Source: Crocosphaera sp. (GTDB lineage: Bacteria; Cyanobacteriota; Cyanobacteriia; Cyanobacteriales; Microcystaceae). From it: a stretch of 40,334 bases of DNA. The position numbers were made by a program, and so were the translations under genes. The stretch is taken from positions 1 through 40,334 of the forward strand of contig JASJBX010000038.1 of assembly GCA_030066295.1 (NCBI GenBank). Reading direction: 5' to 3'. Each line of letters opens with the position of its first letter. Position 1 is the stretch's first letter. The notes beneath the pieces were generated by a model. That model searched no databases. It had not been told where the DNA came from and saw only the letters and a program-made list of their open reading frames with translations. Below, piece by piece: positions 27,601-34,208 of the stretch.

Positions 27601-29373
27601 AGCGACTTCTGTTTCTTGCAAGCGACTCTCGCACTCAGGAACCGTAAACTGCTCTAATAACGACCATTGGGCATACTTTTGAATCAAACTATCGCATTCT
27701 TCAATGACGGCTCGGAAGACCGCTTCTTGGGCTAATAACTCCCGTCCCATAGCCCACCATTGCGGCCCCTGACCGGAGAACACAAAAGCAACCTTGGGCT
27801 TGCGTTTGGAAGGTTTGGGTAAACTTTCTAAGTCCAGTGTGGCTAACTCTTGTAAACTATCCCGTAATGTTTCTGGCGCATCCACTAGCACCGCCCGACG
27901 GTGGGTATGATGGCTACGTCGTACACTCGCACTGTAACAAAGATTTTCGACATAGTTAGGGGTCAGTTCTTTTTCTGCAACTAACCCCTGATACTGTTGC
28001 GCTAGGGTAATGACGGCTTCGGGAGTATGGGCGGAGATAGGTAATAAATGGGGAAAGTTTGAGGTATTGTTACCAGTCTTTTCAGGAACAGAGGCCCCTT
28101 CTAAGATGACATGGGCGTTGGTTCCGGAAAAACCAAAGGAACTAATTCCCACTTTGGCCGAGGTTTCTCTTTGTGGCCAGGGAATCAAACTAGATTGGAC
28201 TTTCAGGGGTAATTTATCGAAAGGAATATAGGGGTTAGGCTGATTAAAATGCAGACTGGGGGGAATTTGTTGATGTTTCAGAGAGAGTGCCATTTTGATC
28301 ACACTAGCAATGCCGGCGGCTGCTTCTAAATGACCAATATTACTTTTCACCGCTCCCACTAAACAAGGAGCATCGGGGTTGCGCCCTTCTTGTAAGACAG
28401 CACCTAAGGCCATGGCTTCGATGGGATCACCTAACGGGGTTCCGGTGCCGTGTAATTCCACATAGTTGATGTCTTTGGCTGCCACTTCAGCCTTTTTCAA
28501 TGCCCGACGAATTAAGGCTTCTTGCGCTGGTCCGTAGGGAACCGTTAACCCTTTACTGCGTCCATCGTGATTGATGGCACTACCGCGAATTACTGCATAG
28601 ATGGAGTCCTTATCAGCGATCGCTTGGGAGAGGGGTTTGAGCAGAATACAGCCGGCCCCTTCGCTGCGGACATAACCATTAGCACTGGCATCAAACGTCT
28701 TGCACCTTCCATCGGGAGAGAGGGCTTTTAAGCGACTCAGGGCAATATTACCAATGGGGGATAAAATAACATTCACCCCTCCCGCTAAAGCCATGGTTGC
28801 TTCTTGGTTCCAAATACTTTGACAGGCTAAATGCACCGCCACTAAAGAAGAAGAACAAGCGGTATTGACGGCTAAAGTGGGACCCCGTAGGTTAAACAAA
28901 TAGGAAAGGCGGCCCGCAGCGATATTCATCTCATTACCAGTGAGATCGTAGCCTTGGGGTTGATCGTTATAGGTTGAACCGGGGATACGACTATAATCAT
29001 TCGTACCAATGCCAATAAATACCCCGGTTTGGGAACCGGCGATTTGCTCTCGTACCATTCCCCCGTCTTCTAAGGCTTCCCAAGCCACTTCTAAGAGGAG
29101 ACGTTGCTGGGGATCGATTAAGCGGGCTTCTTTGGGAGAAATGCCGAAAAAGTCGGGATCAAAGCCATCTACGTCCGACAAAAAGCCCCCATAACGGGAC
29201 GATATTTTGCCTGGAGTCTCTGGGTTACTGTCGTAAAATTCGTCTATATTCCAGCGATCGCTCTTGATTTCTGTAATCGCATCAATACCTTGAGATAATA
29301 ATTGCCAAAAAGCTTGGGGATCGCTCGCCCCTGGAAAACGACAGCCAATGCCGGTGATTGCAATAGGTTCCAT
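24655..29373 (-). CDS. Type I modular PKS: KS-AT-KR-ACP
   Basis: The protein is 1572 aa. KS spans 3-422 (NTACSSS, Cys173; ELHGTGT; NIGHLEAAAG). AT spans about 530-835, with GHSLGE (Ser620) and YAFHS; this lies between the malonyl HAFH and methylmalonyl YASH patterns, and the Phe favours malonyl. A structural KR half precedes the catalytic KR at 1165-1345, which has GGLGALG, FSSMSALLGSRGQ and the catalytic Tyr in HYAGGNAF. LND stands where B-type KRs have LDD. ACP has GMDSL (Ser1480). The last 35 residues are the acidic helical docking tail seen in cis-AT cyanobacterial PKSs and fit the coiled coil at the start of PKS 2. The module should add a ketide unit reduced to the alcohol. No convincing ribosome site was seen. 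Confidence 0.94.
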   Translation of the reverse strand: MEPIAITGIGCRFPGASDPQAFWQLLSQGIDAITEIKSDRWNIDEFYDSNPETPGKISSRYGGFLSDVDGFDPDFFGISPKEARLIDPQQRLLLEVAWEALEDGGMVREQIAGSQTGVFIGIGTNDYSRIPGSTYNDQPQGYDLTGNEMNIAAGRLSYLFNLRGPTLAVNTACSSSLVAVHLACQSIWNQEATMALAGGVNVILSPIGNIALSRLKALSPDGRCKTFDASANGYVRSEGAGCILLKPLSQAIADKDSIYAVIRGSAINHDGRSKGLTVPYGPAQEALIRRALKKAEVAAKDINYVELHGTGTPLGDPIEAMALGAVLQEGRNPDAPCLVGAVKSNIGHLEAAAGIASVIKMALSLKHQQIPPSLHFNQPNPYIPFDKLPLKVQSSLIPWPQRETSAKVGISSFGFSGTNAHVILEGASVPEKTGNNTSNFPHLLPISAHTPEAVITLAQQYQGLVAEKELTPNYVENLCYSASVRRSHHTHRRAVLVDAPETLRDSLQELATLDLESLPKPSKRKPKVAFVFSGQGPQWWAMGRELLAQEAVFRAVIEECDSLIQKYAQWSLLEQFTVPECESRLQETEVAQPALLALQVGLAQLWRSWGIEPKAVVGHSLGEVAAAHFAGVLTLEEAVCLICHRSQLMQQATGNGKMLAVELQAAEVQLLLESWSGQLEIAAINSPSSTVVSGKSDAIDGLVAELQEKDSDIFYKELPVNYAFHSQQMEPFAEALVEKLGDLNPQKEKISIFSTVTGNKLEGTALTAEYWGKNMRQTVRFTPAIEALIKSRHTLFLEVSPHPVLSGYIKKTLINKQTDGVVLPSLRRKASERKTLLNSLGTLYTWGQSINWQQLYPDICAKVELPLYPWQRDSYWIDDIKPQFKDKEKQVKSTSSLLQLLVEGNLGKLTEELNQNQQLSAEGKQVLPQILSLLVDQEVNNQAVQGLAKACYQVEWQESPLAVNQSENKQENWLIFGDKKGVGHDLANVLNHDYSLVISGDSYQALDKQHYQINPHRCEDFEQLLNHLSQPITKIVYCWGLDSAMDSKQSHESLLFLLQTLLNNPTTIIPKLWIITQQAQPVLNHQENLNLAQTLLWGMGQVIALEHPQLWGGLIDLDGHYSSLNPIIAQITTETEENRLAFRGNKGYLARLVPKEISADKALSLNNEGCYLITGGLGALGLTLADWLVEKGARHLILTSRRSLAEQAAEKQAKIAAIEGKQVKVTVIAADVANYAQMQQLFEQIKQEYSPLRGIIHAAGVLNDKIIEDMDRDSFQAVLKPKVRGGWNLHKLSQEYPLDFFVCFSSMSALLGSRGQLHYAGGNAFLDGLVQYRRRLGLPGTTINWGPWAEGGMATQGYETGLKMMGIKPLEPIAALNLMGSLLSGNAEQTMVAEIDWGKFSNIAAAKGKIPFLAELLPENTPESPENSRNLSQELENTPPHRRIGLLTQALQEQVAQVLGRRGSSLPETDQGFFDMGMDSLMSVELKHRLEKLLKVSLPSTLAFEYPTIDDVVTYVSEEVFAWKVESNSSPDTTAEHTLDLEETLTELEGLSQAQTEALMEQELAELEALLS

Positions 29374-29452
29374 AATTTAAAAATAGAGTTTGTCAATAAT
29401 GAGGTGGCCCACTATGTTAATACTTGAGAACGCCTTACACTGGGTTTCTTCT

Positions 29453-31255
29453 TTAAACGTGGACAATGGCTTTTACTGATGATTTTGAAGGACTTTCTGT
29501 TAGCCAAGGATTCAGTTGATTCCGATAACGATAAGTGGTAAATTCCTGGCGGGTTTTTTCAATTTCACTATTATCAGGAAGACTACGGGTCAAATATTTA
29601 TAGACCATTTCGGTAATAGCCGATTGCAGGGCCCCATTGAGATGTCCGAAGAGATAAGAAAGATTTTTGGGATTGAGGAACGCTGAAAAACCGAACCCTT
29701 TCCAAAGAAACTTGGCATACCAAACGGCTGTATAAAAACTGGTGGCTTTGATACCGGCAAAAACGTTGCAGCGTCGTGGTTCAAGTTTGGTATTTTCCAC
29801 AAAATTATCGAAGTGTTTGAGGGTATGATAACCCCAAATTAATTCATCGGTGCGGTGAGCATCCATAAAACCGATATTTTTGTTCTGTTCAACCAATTGG
29901 TTAAACTGTTCATACAAATGATGCCAATATCCTTCAATATCTGCTTTAACTTTTGGTACGTAACGGGAAACAAATCCTGGATCTAAATGCCATTTGCCCA
30001 CATACAGGGGAATCTGTATCCCGAACCACCACATATATTCGGCATAAATACGCCAACTCATGATACTAGCATGACCTAATTGTTTATCGTGGTGTTCGAT
30101 GAGATGATTATTGAGTCGGGTATAGGTGAGATTAAAGTCGTTATAAGCAGCCCGTTTTTCTTCTGCGTCTGCTTCTCCTGCCAGTTTGCAACGAATAATT
30201 TCGGTGATGCTTTCAATGGCAAAAGCAATCATACTGGTTCCCAAGGAATAAAAGGGATCAAAGATACAAGCTGAATCTCCGACCACATACCAATTATCAC
30301 GGGAAAACATGGTTTTACTGGTATGGGAGACTCTGGGAAGATAATGAAAATCGACATTTTTTCCAGAGGTAACTAAACGATACAAAATATTATGATTGGC
30401 CTCGAGAAAGCTATAAAATTTCTCTTTTGTATTAATCTGGTCGTTAGCAATAGCACTCCGATGTTGGGCAATACCGATGGAAATTTCCTGGCTATCTTTT
30501 TCTGTGGGAATCATCCATAACCAATGACCATGACCAAACCAATGATTGGTGGCATAATAATGGCTACAAGTCGCTCCATAAGGGTCATAACCGTCATGAA
30601 AAATGGTGCGATCTACGTTTTTGACTCTGACCCAAGCTGAACCGGTATCGACACCAAATAGGTTTTCTGCACCGAAAACCACATTATCCGTTTTCTTGCC
30701 CACAATAAATTTACGACCGGCACCATCCACCAGATGTTTTGCTTGCAGTTGCTGATAGTTGCCATCGGCCATTTTGACTTTTACACTGTGTATTTCATCA
30801 GCTGGGGTGATATCAACGTCAACCACACGACCTTGATAAAAAGTTGCCTCCATTTCTTTATTCATTTTGAGCAAGTCTCTTTCAAATTTTGCTCGGTTCA
30901 TTTGAAAGGTTCCTAAAGGAAATTGTCGATTGGCCCAAATATGATAATAATCATCAATGGTATTGGTTTTATCTGTATCTTTTGCCCAGTGAAAGTTAAG
31001 TGCATATTTGGGGGGATGATTTTCGATCATATATTCATAAAGACCCAGTTCTTTACAAACAAATAGGGTGGCAATTTCTACCATGGATTCCCCAATTTTT
31101 AGGTCTTTATCAGTCCTTTCTTCTGGTTTGGGATCAATGAGAGCAATTTTTATATTGGGAACGTTCAGCAGCAAATGTCTCGCTTGACAGACCCCTGCAA
31201 ACCCTGCCCCCATGATCACAACGTCATAAACGTCGGTCTGTGCAGTAACAACCAT
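29453..31255 (-). CDS. Flavin-dependent halogenase-like oxidoreductase
   Basis: About 600 aa. FAD binding is shown by VVIMGAGFAG (Gly16, 18, 21), GES near residue 55 and the later VVGDSACIFDPFYSLG. The halogenase motif WxWxIP is present as WLWMIP at 245-250. A lysine in PPKYALNF (Lys83) lies where the family's catalytic lysine is expected. Some relatives with this fold act as oxygenases or decarboxylases, so halogenation is predicted, not shown. The long C-terminal half and the adjacent free ACP favour a carrier-bound, non-tryptophan substrate. The frame extends to an ATG at 31306, but ATG 31255 has AGGAAAAA upstream and starts the domain properly. It is the second gene of the leftward biosynthetic operon. 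It needs reduced FAD from a separate reductase. Confidence 0.87.
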   Translation of the reverse strand: MVVTAQTDVYDVVIMGAGFAGVCQARHLLLNVPNIKIALIDPKPEERTDKDLKIGESMVEIATLFVCKELGLYEYMIENHPPKYALNFHWAKDTDKTNTIDDYYHIWANRQFPLGTFQMNRAKFERDLLKMNKEMEATFYQGRVVDVDITPADEIHSVKVKMADGNYQQLQAKHLVDGAGRKFIVGKKTDNVVFGAENLFGVDTGSAWVRVKNVDRTIFHDGYDPYGATCSHYYATNHWFGHGHWLWMIPTEKDSQEISIGIAQHRSAIANDQINTKEKFYSFLEANHNILYRLVTSGKNVDFHYLPRVSHTSKTMFSRDNWYVVGDSACIFDPFYSLGTSMIAFAIESITEIIRCKLAGEADAEEKRAAYNDFNLTYTRLNNHLIEHHDKQLGHASIMSWRIYAEYMWWFGIQIPLYVGKWHLDPGFVSRYVPKVKADIEGYWHHLYEQFNQLVEQNKNIGFMDAHRTDELIWGYHTLKHFDNFVENTKLEPRRCNVFAGIKATSFYTAVWYAKFLWKGFGFSAFLNPKNLSYLFGHLNGALQSAITEMVYKYLTRSLPDNSEIEKTRQEFTTYRYRNQLNPWLTESPSKSSVKAIVHV

Positions 31256-31464
31256 AAAACAAATTTTTCCTATGTATGAGAGGTGAACCAAATGGCAAGG
31301 GAACAATGATTCATCGAATCAAATCACTCATTTGGTGTTCTTAAACACCAGTCTAGTCTGGTTTCTTTGTAATCGAGTATGGAATATTTTTCGTAAAGAC
31401 TGGACTTTTTATCGAAACCTATCAACGCTTATGATTTTTCCTCACACTAACCATAAAATGCTAG

Positions 31465-31488
31465 GACAAAACGCCATGGCATTTTGTC
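31465..31488. promoter_or_regulatory. Imperfect 24-bp palindrome in the ACP-halogenase gap
   Basis: GACAAAA-CGCCATGGCA-TTTTGTC pairs 11 of 12 bases per arm, with one C/A mismatch. It lies in the 289-base untranslated gap between the free ACP and the halogenase. It could be an operator or an RNA stem; no T-run follows on either strand, so a simple terminator is unlikely. Confidence 0.4.
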
Positions 31489-31513
31489 ATTGCAAACCTC
31501 TATCTTTTTTGAT

Positions 31514-31539
31514 AACTGTTAAGTATATACTTAACAGTT
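31514..31539. promoter_or_regulatory. Perfect 26-bp palindrome just after the ACP stop
   Basis: The half site AACTGTTAAGTAT is followed immediately by its exact reverse complement. It begins five bases past the ACP stop codon. In the ACP transcript it would fold into a long AT-rich stem followed by A-rich, not U-rich, sequence. That suggests an operator, or an RNA processing or stability element, rather than an intrinsic terminator. Confidence 0.55.
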
Positions 31540-31544
31540 CAACG

Positions 31545-31808
31545 TTAAAGATACAATTCTCCTAACCTTTCGGAGAGTTCCGCAATGGTTGGGTAGTTAA
31601 ACATAACAACAGGGTTTAATTCTTTTCCTAGCCATTTTTCTAGGCGGCCTAGTAAAATTAGGGCTTTACTTGAATCTAGTTCATAATTATCAAAAGGTTC
31701 TTCAACATCAATGTCATCTGCTTCTGTATTTAATTGTTGAGCAAATTGATCGATGAGCCAATTTTGAATATCTTCGACGGTTTTGGGGGCTTCGGTTTTG
31801 ATAGTCAT
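31545..31808 (-). CDS. Free-standing acyl carrier protein
   Basis: The protein is 87 aa, a single carrier domain. The phosphopantetheine serine lies in DNYELDSSKALILLGRLE, followed by GKELNPVVMFNYPTIAELSERL. The FxNYxLDS signature and the NP-x-x-x-NYPTI helix are those of carriers that pair with fatty acyl-AMP ligases at the start of cyanobacterial lipopeptide and polyketide lines. No such ligase gene is visible here. As the first gene of the leftward set, beside the halogenase, it is a good candidate to hold the starter or the halogenated acyl chain. It could also accept serine from the carrier-less A domain. Charging partner unknown. Confidence 0.9.
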   Translation of the reverse strand: MTIKTEAPKTVEDIQNWLIDQFAQQLNTEADDIDVEEPFDNYELDSSKALILLGRLEKWLGKELNPVVMFNYPTIAELSERLGELYL

Positions 31809-32415
31809 TGCAATAAGTTAAGACTGGATTATTGAACAACCCTGCCGTATAGACGGGTAGGGATTCTTGATGCGAACAAACACAAAGGCGTATCCAATTG
31901 CCTCTAATACCTCACCCAGAAGGGTTTGGCTTTACTTATCTTTTTTTCTCTTGTTAGAGAGTTAGCCTAAGCTAATGAGATTTGATGGTGAGCTTAGTTT
32001 CGACCCCTGACCATTTTCGCTACTTTTCATAGGTACTAGGCGGTTGTGTCCCTGTATTTCAACAGTGCTTTTACCTTTATTTTACCTTTATTTGTGTTTT
32101 TAGTTGATGCTTTGCAATGTATATTCTGGTCGCTATTTATCCCTAACTTTCAGAAGATTAGGGCATTCTGGCGACATCAGGATAAACAATCACAAAATTA
32201 AGAAGTAATCCTCATCCACATCCAAATACTTTAATATCAGTGTATCAGTTATAGTGTTAAAATTGATCCCCCTAACTTTAAAAAGGTAAACAATCAAGAA
32301 GATTAACCTAGGGATTGAAGACCATTCAAAGTGAAGGATAAGGTTAGGGAACAGATTGACTACGCTTTATCTGGATTTGATATTGCTATTTTACCGTAAT
32401 TTTGCACCAAGGGGA
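31809..32415. other. 607-bp gene-free leader between the regulator and the ACP gene
   Basis: No credible reading frame or RNA gene is seen. This must hold the promoter and leader of the leftward biosynthetic operon, but no convincing -35/-10 pair was found. Two small structures stand out. One is a bulged hairpin at 31840-31862 (CCCT/AGGG and CCGT/ACGG arms around ATAG), 32 bases upstream of the ACP start. The other is a pair of exact 11-bp direct repeats at 32069-32090. The rest is AT-rich and unremarkable. Confidence 0.6.
32069..32090. repeat. Two adjacent 11-bp direct repeats (TTTTACCTTTA)
   Basis: TTTTACCTTTA occurs twice with no spacer. Eleven bases is about one helical turn, so both copies face the same side of DNA, as is common for AraC-type regulator sites. 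They lie about 260 bases upstream of the ACP start and below the AraC-like gene. Confidence 0.4.
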
Positions 32416-33213
32416 TTAGGCTGACTGCATCTGATGCTGTTGTCTCCAGTGTTTAGGGGAAATCTCGTGGAGTTGACTAAACCGACGGGAAAAATAATAG
32501 GCATCGCTAAACCCAATAGACATGGCTATTTTGGTAATAGAGTCCTGAGTATTTAACAACAAATCACGGGCTTCTAACATTCTCCGTTCTAATATCCAGT
32601 TAATAATGGTTTTGTGAGTTTTCCGCTTCACTAAGTTGGTTAAATAGGCGGGAGAATAACCGACAGCTTGGGCTACATCGTTCAAACTAATGGGTTCAGT
32701 ATAGTTATTTTCGATGAACTCAAAAATGGGTTTTAATTGACTGGAGTTGGGATAAAACGAGGTGGTTCGTTCAGGTCTTTTGTTGGAGTTGGGAACGAGT
32801 TTTAATGAGGTTTGAGAAGTCCTCTGAGACAGGGGACGGACTAAAATACAGCCGTACCCTTCATGATTATGTTCTAAAAAGTTGATGGTAATGTTAAGAA
32901 CTTCTGTTTCTCTATCAGTGGCTAATTCTGTTTGAAAGTTGATCGATGATTTTTCCTGAATTAATATCCAGTATTCTGACCAAGATTCCGGTAAAAAGTT
33001 GATGTTTTCATCATCAACAATTGTCTGTAATAAAGACTGTTTTGAACAATCCAGTAAGTCACAAGCTGCGTCATTAACGTATTGAAAATGACCTTGAGCA
33101 TCCACACAAAATATGGCTTCTGTAACTTGATTGATTAAATGGTGAGTGAGAGAATTTAATTCGGTTAGTTGAGGTTGTGAGTTAATGAAGTTACAAGTAG
33201 GATTTGATAGCAT
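32416..33213 (-). CDS. PAS-AraC family transcriptional regulator
   Basis: The protein is 265 aa. A PAS domain spans about 20-135 (EAIFCVDAQGHFQYVNDAACDLL is its opening). A short Ser/Thr-rich linker leads to a C-terminal AraC/XylS DNA-binding region at about 165-262. That region has two helix-turn-helices: SLNDVAQAVGYSPAYLTNLVKR and SITKIAMSIGFSDAYYFSRRFSQL. The PAS pocket could sense a small ligand or redox cofactor. It lies between the leftward ACP-halogenase-PKS-NRPS operon (same strand) and the rightward HglE-type genes, so it is the likely cluster-situated regulator of one or both. No ribosome site is obvious before ATG 33213. Confidence 0.9.
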   Translation of the reverse strand: MLSNPTCNFINSQPQLTELNSLTHHLINQVTEAIFCVDAQGHFQYVNDAACDLLDCSKQSLLQTIVDDENINFLPESWSEYWILIQEKSSINFQTELATDRETEVLNITINFLEHNHEGYGCILVRPLSQRTSQTSLKLVPNSNKRPERTTSFYPNSSQLKPIFEFIENNYTEPISLNDVAQAVGYSPAYLTNLVKRKTHKTIINWILERRMLEARDLLLNTQDSITKIAMSIGFSDAYYFSRRFSQLHEISPKHWRQQHQMQSA

Positions 33214-33634
33214 TTTTTGAGTATTTGTCTAATTTTGACGAAAAATCGCTGACTTTTCCTACACCACACTTATAGATTCACACTAATTTCACAGTACACA
33301 CTCAAGTTTTTCCGATTCAGTAAATGTTCTTAAGTAAGATTACTTAAAATTTTCTAGGTTAGTAAACTAAGGTATCATACATTGTCAGGAAAAACAATAA
33401 GCAAAATTACTTAATATTTTGTCATTAAACCGAGGAAAAACTGCATAAGAATTGAGCAAAATCTGGAATGATTGTGAATCATTTGTAAAAAAAGGCGTTA
33501 CAAACCCAAAAATCCCAGTTTAGATCCTTAATCAACCATCCCATCTAGATTAGGAAACTCAGGTTAACTCATGAGGTAATCATTAATTCCAAAAGTAGTC
33601 TGTGGTGAAGATTGAGAAATCATCTTGAACAATA

Positions 33635-33652
33635 AAAATCATCCATGATTTT
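33635..33652. promoter_or_regulatory. 18-bp perfect palindrome, operator candidate
   Basis: AAAATCAT-CC-ATGATTTT is a perfect inverted repeat with a two-base spacer. It overlaps the first of three AATCATCCAT copies in the regulator-PKS gap. The symmetry suits a dimeric DNA-binding protein; which one is unknown. Confidence 0.45.
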
Positions 33653-33913
33653 CCATCAATCATCCATTGTGTCTACAATTGATATACTTTAAACTTTCGA
33701 TCACTCAAAAGTACCTCCTAACTGTAAGCATCTGAAAAAGAGAACAAACCGTCAAAGCTAACTGATTCAGCTTTAATTTTCTCTTCAAGAAAATAATTAC
33801 CTGGAAAAAATCCAAAAAATAAAAATCATCCATTTTGATCAGAGAATAATCCATGGCGTATGAGTTAAGGACAATCTAAACTGAAAGTGTAGGAAATTTG
33901 AGATTTGTTTTTT

Positions 33914-33956
33914 CTACTTATATATTTCCCCTAATTACGGGAAATATATAAAGTAG
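33914..33956. promoter_or_regulatory. Long stem-loop upstream of the HglE-type PKS
   Basis: CTACTTATATATTTCCC (33914-33930) pairs with GGGAAATATATAAAGTAG (33939-33956), leaving one bulged base and an 8-base loop. The T-run lies before the stem on the plus strand, which is the wrong side for a terminator of rightward transcription. A leader structure or protein site is more likely. It is about 250 bases upstream of the PKS start. Confidence 0.45.
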
Positions 33957-34208
33957 ATTTCTCTAAAAACTTTAAATTTATTTGTGGTGTTTTCAGTAAA
34001 ATTACTGATAAAAAATGTTGTCCTAACTATTGATATCTCCTAACTTACCGCGCCCTTCGGGCGAAGGCAAAAAGCAAAAGTGGATAATCAGCCCGAATCA
34101 AGTCTAAATACTTCTTAACTTTAGAAGACGGTAAAACTTTTAAATGTTGACTTCTCACCTTTGACTTGTGAATCTTACCTCCTCCTTATTCGAGAACACA
34201 CAATTGAT

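Larger units (their letters stand above)
33214..34208. other. 995-bp gene-free intergenic region between regulator and HglE-type PKS
   Basis: A long AT-rich divergent gap with no credible reading frame. It contains an 18-bp perfect palindrome (33635-33652) and three AATCATCCAT copies (33637, 33658, 33824). The outer two copies belong to a 16-bp exact repeat. It also holds a long stem-loop at 33914-33956 and a small GC-rich hairpin, CGCCC-TTC-GGGCG, at 34051-34063. It should hold the promoters of both the AraC-like gene and the HglE-type synthase. I could not assign -35/-10 boxes. Confidence 0.6.

Noticed and set aside
31514-31539. Terminator of the ACP gene
   Set aside because: The stem is AT-rich and is followed by A-rich sequence in the ACP transcript, not a U-run.
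16618-31808. Known cyanotoxin clusters (microcystin, aeruginosin and similar)
   Set aside because: Gene order, the Ser-type carrier-less A-C protein and the KS-AT-ACP-C-ACP-ACP protein do not match any of these.
33914-33956. Intrinsic terminator for the leftward or rightward unit
   Set aside because: The T-run precedes the stem on the plus strand and becomes an A-run after it on the minus strand.
34161-34208. TTG start extending the HglE-type PKS by 16 residues
   Set aside because: The extra residues precede the conserved KS start, and two in-frame ATGs at 34209 and 34212 fit better.
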